This document shows, piece after piece, positions 34,718-41,946 of a stretch of 64,000 nucleotides of DNA. Both the position numbers and the translations under genes were made by a program. Location: assembly GCA_035556195.1 (NCBI GenBank), contig DATMFK010000024.1, positions 211,035 to 275,034 of the forward strand. Direction: 5' to 3'. The notes under the pieces were generated by a model. The model had not been told where the DNA came from, made no database searches, and saw only the letters and a program-made list of their open reading frames with translations. The stretch is from G016756615 sp035556195 (GTDB lineage: Bacteria > Pseudomonadota > Alphaproteobacteria > Rhizobiales > Rhizobiaceae). Within the stretch, counting starts at the first letter, position 1, and every line of letters begins with the position of its first letter.

Positions 34718-35530
34718 GTGTCTGAAAAAGCAGACTGGTCGGCGTCGCTCTATCTGAAATTCGAGGACGAGCGAACCCGGCCCTCTCGGGATCTCCTGGC
34801 GCGGATTCCCCTGGCGGAGCCGCGCCGGGTGGTCGATCTCGGCTGCGGTCCGGGCAACTCGACCGAACTCCTGGCCGAGCGCTGGCCCGCTGCCGAAGTG
34901 ATTGGTCTCGACACGTCCCCCGACATGATCGACAAGGCCCGGCGGCGACTGCCGGGCCTATCCTTCGGCCTCGCCGATGCCGCGACATGGCAGCCGGACG
35001 GTCCCGTCGACGTGATCTTCGCAAATGCCGTGATGCAATGGGTGCCGGATCACGAAATCGTGCTCGGCAGGTTGCTTGGCATGCTCGCTCCGGGTGGCGT
35101 GCTCGCTGTCCAGATGCCGGACAATCTGGCCGAGCCATCGCATCTGCTGATGGGCGAGGCGGCCCGGGCCATGCCTTTCGCGGCGAAGATGGAAGGCGCT
35201 GCGCGCGCACCGCTGCCGCCGGTCGCCGGCTATTACGACCGGCTCGCCGGCGCCTCGGCTCTGCTCGACATCTGGCACACCATCTACAATCACCCGCTCG
35301 CCGATGCAGCGGCAATCGTCGAATGGTTCAAGTCGACGGGTCTCAAGCCTTTCCTCGACCCGCTCGAGGGAGCCGAACGCGAAGCCTTTCTTGCGGCCTA
35401 TCGCGAACGCATCGCCAAGGCTTACCCGCCAATGGCCGATGGGAGGGTGCTGCTGCGCTTTCCCAGATTGTTCATCGTTGCCGTCCGTCCACTGGATTCT
35501 TCCGCTACGGCAGCTTTGCATCGCGATTAA
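34718..35530 (+). CDS. tam: trans-aconitate 2-methyltransferase
   Basis: A 270-residue class I SAM methyltransferase. The SAM loop is VVDLGCGPGNSTELL, and the N-terminal WSASLYLKFEDERTRPSRDLLARI is the signature of Tam. VIFANAVMQWVPDH and LAVQMPDNLAEPSH follow. It methylates trans-aconitate, a side product of the citric acid cycle. The GTG at 34718 is preceded by TGAGGAG. Stands alone between ettA and a KAS III-like gene. Confidence 0.93.
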   Translation: MSEKADWSASLYLKFEDERTRPSRDLLARIPLAEPRRVVDLGCGPGNSTELLAERWPAAEVIGLDTSPDMIDKARRRLPGLSFGLADAATWQPDGPVDVIFANAVMQWVPDHEIVLGRLLGMLAPGGVLAVQMPDNLAEPSHLLMGEAARAMPFAAKMEGAARAPLPPVAGYYDRLAGASALLDIWHTIYNHPLADAAAIVEWFKSTGLKPFLDPLEGAEREAFLAAYRERIAKAYPPMADGRVLLRFPRLFIVAVRPLDSSATAALHRD

Positions 35531-35616
35531 ATTATCATAAACCGCTGCGGTGCAAAAAAGCCCGGCAGGGGAAGCATTGCGTTTAGCCGACGGCGACGCG
35601 CGGACGGGACTAGATC

Positions 35617-36738
35617 ATGAAGCGTGTCATCATCAGCGGCATCGGTGTTTTCATCCCCGAGGCCTCAATCTCCAATGAAGAGCTGGTGGCGAGCTTCAAC
35701 GCCTGGGTCGATGCGGAAAATCCCAGACGCGAGGCCGCGGGCGAGCCGCTTCTTCAGAAGTCGGACGTGGATTTCATCGAATATGCGTCCGGGGTTAAAA
35801 GCCGGCACGTGCTGGTGCATGACGGAATCCTTGACCCCGAGCGAATGGCGCCGCGCATCCCGCCACGCGCCGACGACGAGCTCTCGGTGATGGCGGAGTT
35901 CGGGGTCGCCTCGGCCAGGCGCGCGATCGCCGATGCCGGGATCGAGCCGGGCGATATCGACATGGTGATCTGTGCTGCGTCGCACCATCAGCGGCCCTAT
36001 CCAGCGATCGCGATCGAAATCCAGAATGCCCTCGGCATTCCTGGCGCGGCGTTCGACATGGGGCTTGGCTGTTCGTCAGCCGCGGCAGGCCTGCACGTCG
36101 CCTACAATCTCGTGCGGACGGGTGCGCAACGGCGCGTGCTGGTGGTGACCCCGGAGATCATCACGGGGCATCTCAATTTCCGCGATCGTCAGACCCATTT
36201 CATCTTCGGCGACGCCTCGACGGCCGTGATCCTCGAGCCCATGGAGGAAGGGGAGATGCGGCCCGGGCGTTTCGAGGTCCTCGATACACGCGGCTGGACG
36301 CAGTTCTCCAACAACATCCGCACCAATTTCGGTTTCCTGCTGCGTAACGGCCAGGAAGACACTTCCGCCGTCCAGATGGAAGGCAACATGATCAAGCAGG
36401 TCGGGAACAAGGTGTTCAAGGAAGTCACCGTCGCCGGCCATCGCTTCATCGTCAATTTCCTTGCCGACCACGGCCTGACGCCGCACGATGTACGCAGGTT
36501 CTGGCTCCATCAGGCCAATGCCCGGATGAATGCGATGATCCTGAAGCTCGCCTTTGGTCACGACGTGGGGCACGATCGCGCGCCGATGGTTCTGGAAAAG
36601 CTGGGCAATACGGCTGCCGCCGGCGCTGTGATCGCCTTGCAGGAAAACCACAAGGACCTGAAGCCGGGCGACATCGGCCTGCTCTGCGCCTTCGGTGCGG
36701 GCTATTCGATTGGCAGCGCGCTTTTGCGCATGATGTAA
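35617..36738 (+). CDS. beta-ketoacyl-ACP synthase III-like protein
   Basis: A 373-residue thiolase-fold condensing enzyme. The active-site triad is visible: Cys in DMGLGCSSAAAGLH, His in FWLHQANARMN, Asn in EKLGNTAAAGAV. It is longer than housekeeping FabH (about 320), with an extra N-terminal segment (SFNAWVDAENPRREAAGEPLL). It is not beside fatty-acid genes, so it may prime a special lipid or be a paralogue of FabH. A MOSC gene follows 16 bases downstream. Confidence 0.9.
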   Translation: MKRVIISGIGVFIPEASISNEELVASFNAWVDAENPRREAAGEPLLQKSDVDFIEYASGVKSRHVLVHDGILDPERMAPRIPPRADDELSVMAEFGVASARRAIADAGIEPGDIDMVICAASHHQRPYPAIAIEIQNALGIPGAAFDMGLGCSSAAAGLHVAYNLVRTGAQRRVLVVTPEIITGHLNFRDRQTHFIFGDASTAVILEPMEEGEMRPGRFEVLDTRGWTQFSNNIRTNFGFLLRNGQEDTSAVQMEGNMIKQVGNKVFKEVTVAGHRFIVNFLADHGLTPHDVRRFWLHQANARMNAMILKLAFGHDVGHDRAPMVLEKLGNTAAAGAVIALQENHKDLKPGDIGLLCAFGAGYSIGSALLRMM

Positions 36739-36754
36739 GGAGCTGGAGCGAGCG

Positions 36755-37369
36755 ATGTTGGACGGGCTGCCAGGGCAGGGCACTACGGAAATCCTGCCGG
36801 GACGCAAGCTTTCCGCCATCGTGTCGGGAGCCAACGCCGCGAATTCCCGCCATTTCGTGACGACGGCCGTGGAGAGCCTGGCGCTCGGCTTCGACGGCAT
36901 CGAGGGCGACGTCCATGCCGGCCATACCAGGCGTTCCGGCGGGCGCGAGCCTTGGTATCCGCGCGGTACCGAAATACGCAACGAGCGCCAGCTCTCGATC
37001 GTGGCGCCCGACGAATTGGCCGTGATCGCCGAGCGCATGGGCATCGACGAGGTGAAGCCGGAATGGATCGGCGCCAATCTGCTGATCTCGGGAATCCCGA
37101 GGCTCTCGATGCTGCCAGCGGGAACGCTCCTGTTCTTCAGGGGTGGCGTGACACTCAAGGTGGACGCCCAGAACGGCCCCTGCCGGATTTCCGGCCGATC
37201 CATCGCCGAACATGCGGGGATGGCCGACCGTGATGCCGGCTCGTTGCTGTTCCCGAAAGCAGCAAAACGCTTACGCGGGCTGGTTGCGTGGGTGGAGAAG
37301 CCGGGGCGGATCGCCAATGGCGAGGAGATTTCTGTGCGGGTTCCGGAGCAGTGGATCTATCGGGCGTGA
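36755..37369 (+). CDS. MOSC domain-containing protein
   Basis: A 204-residue MOSC (Moco sulfurase C-terminal) protein. The conserved cysteine is in KVDAQNGPCRISGRSI; GIEGDVHAGHTR and NERQLSIVAPDEL are the other family blocks. MOSC domains handle molybdenum cofactor or sulfur-carrier chemistry, and stand-alone members are mostly uncharacterised. ATG at 36755 follows GGAGCTGGAGCG. Likely co-transcribed with the KAS III-like gene, though no functional link is obvious. Confidence 0.88.
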   Translation: MLDGLPGQGTTEILPGRKLSAIVSGANAANSRHFVTTAVESLALGFDGIEGDVHAGHTRRSGGREPWYPRGTEIRNERQLSIVAPDELAVIAERMGIDEVKPEWIGANLLISGIPRLSMLPAGTLLFFRGGVTLKVDAQNGPCRISGRSIAEHAGMADRDAGSLLFPKAAKRLRGLVAWVEKPGRIANGEEISVRVPEQWIYRA

Positions 37370-37400
37370 CAGCGATTGGCTTGCAAACGTTTCCCACCGC

Positions 37401-37712
37401 TCAGGCATTGTCGTCCGGGTCCAGCAGCCGGGTCGCGCGCCAACGCGTAAGCCAGTCATTGATCTGATCGACGACGAAGAAGCGCGCGGAGTCCCTGTCG
37501 TAACCTTCGGCGAGCAGCTTCTCATAGTCGGTATGGACATGGCGGATATGCGCGACAGCCGCCAGCCAAACCGCGATCGAGGCCGGCAGCGTTTTCATAT
37601 GGGAAGCGCCGGCGTCGCTGCGGATCTTCTCCGTGTCGGCATAGGGCGCCATGGGAAGAAGGGCGGTGATCGCCTTGTCTATGGCGCGCCTGCGGTTGGT
37701 GGGCGCGCTCAT
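37401..37712 (-). CDS. DUF2293 domain-containing protein
   Basis: A 103-residue basic N-terminal, helical protein. RRRAIDKAITALLPMAPYADTEKIRSDAG and YDRDSARFFVVDQINDWLTRWR match the DUF2293 family, whose function is unknown. The start at 37712 overlaps the trmO stop by four bases (ATGA), so the two are translated from one message. Confidence 0.85.
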   Translation of the reverse strand: MSAPTNRRRAIDKAITALLPMAPYADTEKIRSDAGASHMKTLPASIAVWLAAVAHIRHVHTDYEKLLAEGYDRDSARFFVVDQINDWLTRWRATRLLDPDDNA

Positions 37713-38236
37713 GGGCCGACCTTGAGGTGCGTGGCGTCGCTCAGCGCATCGACCGATGGCAAATAGGGCTTCAGGTCGATCACGGGCGTGCCGTCCAGCG
37801 CGTCGATCGCATCGAGCCCGAGCACACCCGAGGCGATGTCGAGCGAGACCAGGCGCGCCACATGCAGGCCTATCGGATTGGGGCGGGCGGGGGAGCGCAA
37901 TGCAAAAACGCCGCTTGCGCCGGCGGCGTGACGCGGCTTCTGGATGACGAGGTCGCGCGGAGCATGCGCAAGCCACGAAAGGATGATGACATGGCTGGCG
38001 CGTTCCAGTCCCTCGAGACCAGGGCGATACGCCTCGTCGATCTCGACCGCCGCAGCCCTTCCCGTGGCGCGCGCGGCGCCCATGTTCTTCGGGCAATCCT
38101 CGCGGGTCTTCCAGGCTGAACGTACGTTGCCGATGAAGACGAGATGGCTGTCGCCGGGCATGCCGGCCGGGTCAACCTTCAGCCGAACCTCGCCTTCGCG
38201 CTGTGCGAACATCGGTCCCTCATTGGCGCGCGTCAT
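37709..38236 (-). CDS. trmO: tRNA (N6-threonylcarbamoyladenosine(37)-N6)-methyltransferase TrmO
   Basis: A 175-residue TsaA/TrmO-like protein of the single beta-barrel type. FIGNVRSAWKTREDCPKNM holds the SAM-binding N-terminal block; ASHVIILSWLAHAPRD, FALRSPARPNPIGLHVARLV and LDAIDALDGTPVIDLKPYLPS are diagnostic. It methylates t6A37 of threonine tRNA. The start is uncertain: ATGs at 38257 and 38263 are also in frame; 38236 is chosen for a weak GGACAAG upstream. Divergent from the ArsR fusion across an 85-bp gap. Confidence 0.88.
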   Translation of the reverse strand: MTRANEGPMFAQREGEVRLKVDPAGMPGDSHLVFIGNVRSAWKTREDCPKNMGAARATGRAAAVEIDEAYRPGLEGLERASHVIILSWLAHAPRDLVIQKPRHAAGASGVFALRSPARPNPIGLHVARLVSLDIASGVLGLDAIDALDGTPVIDLKPYLPSVDALSDATHLKVGP

Positions 38237-38288
38237 TTTCTTGTCCGTAAACGACATGGGCATATTGCCAAGGCTGTGAAACTCACAT

Positions 38289-38308
38289 AAAGATATGTTT
38301 ATATCTTT
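38289..38308. promoter_or_regulatory. 20-bp palindromic operator before ArsR fusion
   Basis: AAAGATAT-GTTT-ATATCTTT: 8-bp perfect arms around four bases, AT-rich in an otherwise GC-rich region, 12 bases before the ArsR-methyltransferase ATG. Its location suggests auto-regulation by the adjacent ArsR-type protein. Confidence 0.7.
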
Positions 38309-38320
38309 TTGGAGTTCGGC

Positions 38321-39340
38321 ATGGCACCTGGACGGCGCGTCACGCTCGACACGATGGTTGATACATTGAAGGCGGCGGCCGAATCCAGCCGGCTGCGAAT
38401 TCTGGCGCTTCTTTCGCGCGGCGATCTTACGGTGTCGGACCTCACCGACATCCTCAACCAATCCCAACCGCGCGTCTCGCGTCATCTGAAGCTGCTGCTC
38501 GAAGCCGGGCTGATCGGCCGCTACCAGGAAGGATCCTGGGCATTCTTCCGCCTTTCCGACGCGGACGCGGCGCGCGAATTCGTGAACGGCCTCGTCTCCC
38601 GCATCGATGACGGCGATCCGCAGATCGCCAGGGATCTCGAGCGCCTGGCATTGGTCAAGCGGCGGCGGCAGGAGCGGGCGGCGGAGTATTTCAGCGCCAA
38701 TGCGGCAAGCTGGGACGAGATACGCTCGCTGCACGTTCCGGACGGCGCCGTCGAGGCGGCTCTCAGGAAGCTGGTCGGAAAGCGACCCTTCCAGGCCATG
38801 CTCGACCTTGGCACCGGCACGGGCCGGCTGCTGGAACTTTTCTCGCCGCTCTACCGGCGCGGCGTCGGCATCGACATGTCGCGCGAGATGCTGGCCGTCG
38901 CGCGCGCCAATCTCGACAGGGCCGGCGTCGCCAATGCCCAGGTGCGCCACGGCGACATCTACGCGCCGCCGGTCGAGCGCGATGCGTTCGATCTGGTGAC
39001 GATCCACCAGGTGCTGCACTATCTCGACGACCCGCAGCAGGCGATCCGCGAGGCCGCGAAGCTGCTGCGGCCGGGCGGGCGGCTCGTCATCGTCGATTTC
39101 GCTCCGCACGGGCTCGAGTTCCTGCGTGACGAGCACGCGCATCAGCGGCTCGGCTTTTCCGACCGGCAGATCGCGGAATGGTTCGAGGAGGCCGGGCTCG
39201 ACCTGGAGGAGAGCCAGGACTTCGAGCCGCGCGGCGGTGCGGAGGCCAAGCTGACGGTGAAGCTCTGGCTCGGCCGCGACCGCCGCATGCTGATAGCCGA
39301 CCCCGCTGCCAATGCCTTGCCGGAAAAGGAAACCGTTTGA
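38321..39340 (+). CDS. ArsR-family regulator fused to SAM-dependent methyltransferase
   Basis: A 339-residue fusion. Residues 1-100 form an ArsR winged helix (SRLRILALLSRGDLTVSDLTDILNQSQPRVSRHLKLLLEAGLIG). Residues about 150-300 form a class I methyltransferase with the SAM loop LDLGTGTGRLLELF and IHQVLHYLDDPQQAIREA. No metal-sensing cysteine pairs are seen. This fusion next to metF is common in Rhizobiales and is thought to sense SAM or SAH to control methionine-cycle genes; that role is inferred here. ATG at 38321 with GGAG; its stop overlaps the metF start. Confidence 0.92.
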   Translation: MAPGRRVTLDTMVDTLKAAAESSRLRILALLSRGDLTVSDLTDILNQSQPRVSRHLKLLLEAGLIGRYQEGSWAFFRLSDADAAREFVNGLVSRIDDGDPQIARDLERLALVKRRRQERAAEYFSANAASWDEIRSLHVPDGAVEAALRKLVGKRPFQAMLDLGTGTGRLLELFSPLYRRGVGIDMSREMLAVARANLDRAGVANAQVRHGDIYAPPVERDAFDLVTIHQVLHYLDDPQQAIREAAKLLRPGGRLVIVDFAPHGLEFLRDEHAHQRLGFSDRQIAEWFEEAGLDLEESQDFEPRGGAEAKLTVKLWLGRDRRMLIADPAANALPEKETV

Positions 39341-40260
39341 TGAACCAGTTCCGTTTCTCCCGACGCCCCGATATCGGCGACAAGATACGGGTGTCATTCG
39401 AGTTCTTTCCGCCCAAGTCGGACGAGATGGAGGCCCGGCTTTGGGAAACTGTGACCCGGCTGGCGCCGCTCAAGCCGCATTTCGTGTCGGTGACCTACGG
39501 AGCCGGAGGCTCGACGCGGGAGCGCACGCTGAAGACGGTCCGGCGCATTCTCAACGAGACGGAATTGATGCCGGCGGCCCATTTGACATGCGTCGACGCG
39601 GACCGCGACGCCGTCGATGCGGTGATCGGCGAGTTCGTCTCTATGGGCGTCACCCGGTTCGTCGCCCTGCGCGGCGATCCCTCGGCCGGTGTCGGGACGG
39701 CCTATCAGCCCTATCCGGGCGGCTATGCCAACGGAGCCGAGCTGGCCGGCGCCTTGAGACGCGCCGGAAACTACGACATCTCCGTTTCCGCCTATCCGGA
39801 GAAACATCCGGAAAGCCCGGATTTTGCCACCGATATCGAAATGCTGAAGCGCAAGGTGGACAATGGAGCGACGCGCGCCATAACCCAGTTCTTCTTCGAC
39901 AACGATCTCTATGAACGCTATGTCGAGCGCGTCCGGCGCGCCGGCATTTACATTCCGATCGTGCCTGGCATCCTGCCCGTGCACAATTTCGCGCAGGTCT
40001 CGAACTTTTCCTCCCGCTGCGGCGCGCATGTGCCGGACTGGATGGCCGAACGGTTCGAGGGGCTTGCCAAGGATCCGCAGACCCATGCCCTGGTCGCCGC
40101 CGCGGTCGCGGCCGAGCAGGTGCTCGATCTCGTCGAGCGTGGGGTCAACGATTTCCATTTCTATACGATGAACCGGGCGGACCTCGCATTTGCGATCTGC
40201 CACATGATCGGCATTCGCGGCGAGATGGTTGAGAAAAGCACGACTTCCGCCGCCGCCTGA
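39340..40260 (+). CDS. metF: 5,10-methylenetetrahydrofolate reductase
   Basis: A 306-residue FAD-dependent MTHFR. SFEFFPPKSDEMEARLWETV carries the catalytic glutamate of the family, followed by FVSVTYGAGGSTRERTL, FVALRGDPSAG and ITQFFFDNDLYERYV. It supplies 5-methyl-THF for methionine synthesis. The ATG shares bases with the regulator's stop (TGATG), so expression is coupled to the ArsR fusion. Confidence 0.96.
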   Translation: MNQFRFSRRPDIGDKIRVSFEFFPPKSDEMEARLWETVTRLAPLKPHFVSVTYGAGGSTRERTLKTVRRILNETELMPAAHLTCVDADRDAVDAVIGEFVSMGVTRFVALRGDPSAGVGTAYQPYPGGYANGAELAGALRRAGNYDISVSAYPEKHPESPDFATDIEMLKRKVDNGATRAITQFFFDNDLYERYVERVRRAGIYIPIVPGILPVHNFAQVSNFSSRCGAHVPDWMAERFEGLAKDPQTHALVAAAVAAEQVLDLVERGVNDFHFYTMNRADLAFAICHMIGIRGEMVEKSTTSAAA

Positions 40261-40341
40261 CCCCGCGAAAATCGCGAGGCCCAGGATATGAGCAAGTTTG
40301 CCGCAACACGGGCCGTGTGCTGGCGGTCAGGCATCGCTTGA

Positions 40342-40539
40342 TCAGGAGCGATCATCGTTCCTTTCGGGCGGAAACGTCAGCGGCTTGTCGTCATCGAGAT
40401 AGCCGGTCGCGAGCAGCCAATTGCGGACGATGGATGTTGCTGCTTGCCGGCGTGAAGCGAGTTCGGCTTCCGCTACCAGCTTGTCCAGCGCCTTTATCGT
40501 GGCAGCGTCCACGTCGAGGATGAGACAAATGTCAGGCAT
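40342..40539 (-). CDS. small ribbon-helix-helix-like protein
   Basis: A 65-residue frame. It reads strand (CLILDVD), helix (AATIKALDKLVAEA), then SRRQAATSIVRNWLLATGYL, which fits the CopG/MetJ ribbon-helix-helix pattern of DNA-binding antitoxin-type proteins. No toxin gene is found beside it. The upstream Shine-Dalgarno is weak (GTGTAAGCA). Could be an orphan regulator or a remnant. Confidence 0.55.
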   Translation of the reverse strand: MPDICLILDVDAATIKALDKLVAEAELASRRQAATSIVRNWLLATGYLDDDKPLTFPPERNDDRS

Positions 40540-40915
40540 TGCTTACACTGTTTTGTGTCCAGTGCTTCCCGCCGCCGCATCTGCCAGTCGCTGGGGACAC
40601 CCTCGCCGTATCGACCCACCGGAGGTGGAGTCCAACTGATAGCAGGGCGTTTGGTTCCGGCAACGGACCGAAGTGCCAGCGTTCATGTCTGGAAATGCAG
40701 GGCCCGGCGTGTGTCGAGAGCCAGCGAGGCACTGTCTCTCCAACCCCTGTTGGCTAGCTTGTTGCCATACTCTGGGCCGGATGTTCTCATTCCGGCCCCG
40801 GACCTGCCGAATGATGAGGTACATACCCCTTTTGTCCAGTCCGTTTCCCGGGGTAGCAGGTATATGATGTAACAAAAGGGAGGGGTATCCACAGCATCAG
40901 CTCTTGGAGACCTCT
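40540..40915. other. 376-bp stretch without convincing gene
   Basis: Frames in this stretch overlap each other and show no family. The only structure I see is an imperfect inverted repeat, ATACCCCTTTTGT at 40823-40835 against ACAAAAGGGAGGGGTAT at 40872-40888 (a four-base insertion in one arm), which ends 28 bases before the next small gene and could form a leader hairpin. Confidence 0.5.
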
Positions 40916-41131
40916 ATGTTACAGGCGAAACACCTACTTGCCGCAAGTGCAATGGTGCTCCTGATGTCTGGCCCGACTACCGCAGACGAGCGACACGAAC
41001 ACCACTCATGGCACAAGATCACGCGAGCGGCTCCTGGACCGGTCGCTGGCGTTGGAATACCAGCAGCTGCCGCCTTCGGCGCCATTGTTTGGTACCGGCG
41101 TCGCAAATCCCAAAAACGCCGCCCAGACTAA
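40916..41131 (+). CDS. small secreted protein with PEP-CTERM-like tail
   Basis: A 71-residue protein with a signal peptide (KHLLAASAMVLLMSGPTTA, cleaved near DERHEHHSWH), a short histidine-rich middle, and a tripartite C-terminus: APGPVAGVGIP motif, hydrophobic AAAAFGAIVW, then the basic cluster YRRRKSQKRR. That layout resembles PEP-CTERM-type sorting tails of rhizobial small proteins. No exosortase gene is in the window. ATG at 40916 with GGAG seven bases upstream. Confidence 0.6.
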   Translation: MLQAKHLLAASAMVLLMSGPTTADERHEHHSWHKITRAAPGPVAGVGIPAAAAFGAIVWYRRRKSQKRRPD

Positions 41132-41242
41132 CCTCGGAGGCGATCGGGAGGGTTGGCCGTAGCAGTGGCCCCCCACTGATCTACGAGCGCCAGCGCCGTG
41201 CTTCGCATCTGCTCCTCAAAAGAAGCATGCCCGTAAAATGCT

Positions 41243-41271
41243 AGAAGGCCGGATCTTCGATCCGGCCTTCT
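41243..41271 (-). terminator. terminator of the 28-residue membrane peptide gene
   Basis: AGAAGGCCGGATC and GATCCGGCCTTCT form a perfect 13-bp stem around three bases. Reading on the minus strand it lies 30 bases after the small gene's stop and is followed by AGCATTTTACGG. It could also end transcription from the plus-strand gene at 40916. Confidence 0.75.
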
Positions 41272-41301
41272 GGAAATGGTTGTCCTGAGATTGAAGAGGT
41301 C

Positions 41302-41388
41302 TTACGGCAGAACGCCCATAATCAGGGCCCCGATAAAAGCGAACGCAGCACAAATCATCAGCGCATTGATTGGCCGTGTCAGTCCCAT
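41302..41388 (-). CDS. 28-residue single-helix membrane peptide
   Basis: A gene too short for usual ORF calling. Its product begins MGLTRPINALMICAAFAF and ends IGALIMGVLP: one hydrophobic helix with a short basic N-terminus. Support comes from a perfect GAGGAGG seven bases before the ATG, a TAA stop, and a strong terminator hairpin 30 bases downstream on the same strand. Function unknown; small membrane peptides often modulate larger membrane complexes. Confidence 0.65.
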   Translation of the reverse strand: MGLTRPINALMICAAFAFIGALIMGVLP

Positions 41389-41404
41389 GCCAAATCCTCC
41401 TCTG

Positions 41405-41946
41405 CAGAGTACGCGGCGAATTTAGGGGACTTTGTGCAACAGGCAAGCGCAAAATGTGCTGCAATGCGGCAGGATTATGGAAAATCCGTCCTGCTTGCGG
41501 CCGATATTCGTTGTTTTCTCAGACAAAAATGGCAGTTTCGGGGCTCGGGAGAAAAATTATTCCAACGGCGCAGAGTTGCGCCTTCGCAGCATCCTTCAAT
41601 GAACATGACAGGGCGGAGGCTGATCAGGCCTATTGCCGCCCGTTCCTTTGATTCTAGACCTGTCGCCCGCTGTCGGATTCCGGCGACAGGCTTCAGGCAT
41701 TTGCCCCATTCTCGCGACGCCGAGCGAAAAGAACTGGTTTCCACGGCCTTGCGAGCTGCATCTTAGCTGCAGAACGACGGCGCGGAACCGTTTCCTTGGC
41801 GGACCGCTTGTTCTATCTATCAGCGGCCCGCCGCATCGGCAGGAAATCGGATTCGATTGCTGCGAGGAACGATGCCTGGGCACAACCGGATGGGGCGTCG
41901 TCTGCGCATCCGAACTGGATTCGCGGCGCGCTGACGAGGATCGTGG
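41405..41946 (+). ncRNA. structured leader region before decarboxylase gene, candidate speF-type RNA
   Basis: These 542 bases hold no convincing gene but several hairpins. GCAGGA...TCCTGC lies near 41470. GGGCGG-AGGC-tgatcag-GCCT-attg-CCGCCC spans 41611-41641. A perfect 9-bp stem, CCTGTCGCC/GGCGACAGG, spans 41659-41690. In alphaproteobacteria a long leader RNA family (speF) precedes ornithine decarboxylase genes, which matches this context. The exact boundaries and the family match are inferred, not tested. Confidence 0.45.

Noticed and set aside
40823..40888. imperfect inverted repeat as a terminator
   Set aside because: It lies upstream of a gene with no coding frame before it on the same strand and has a four-base insertion in one arm; listed only as a possible leader structure.
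41405..41946. tRNA or protein gene in the leader region
   Set aside because: No cloverleaf or T-loop sequence is seen and the open frames overlap each other without family motifs.
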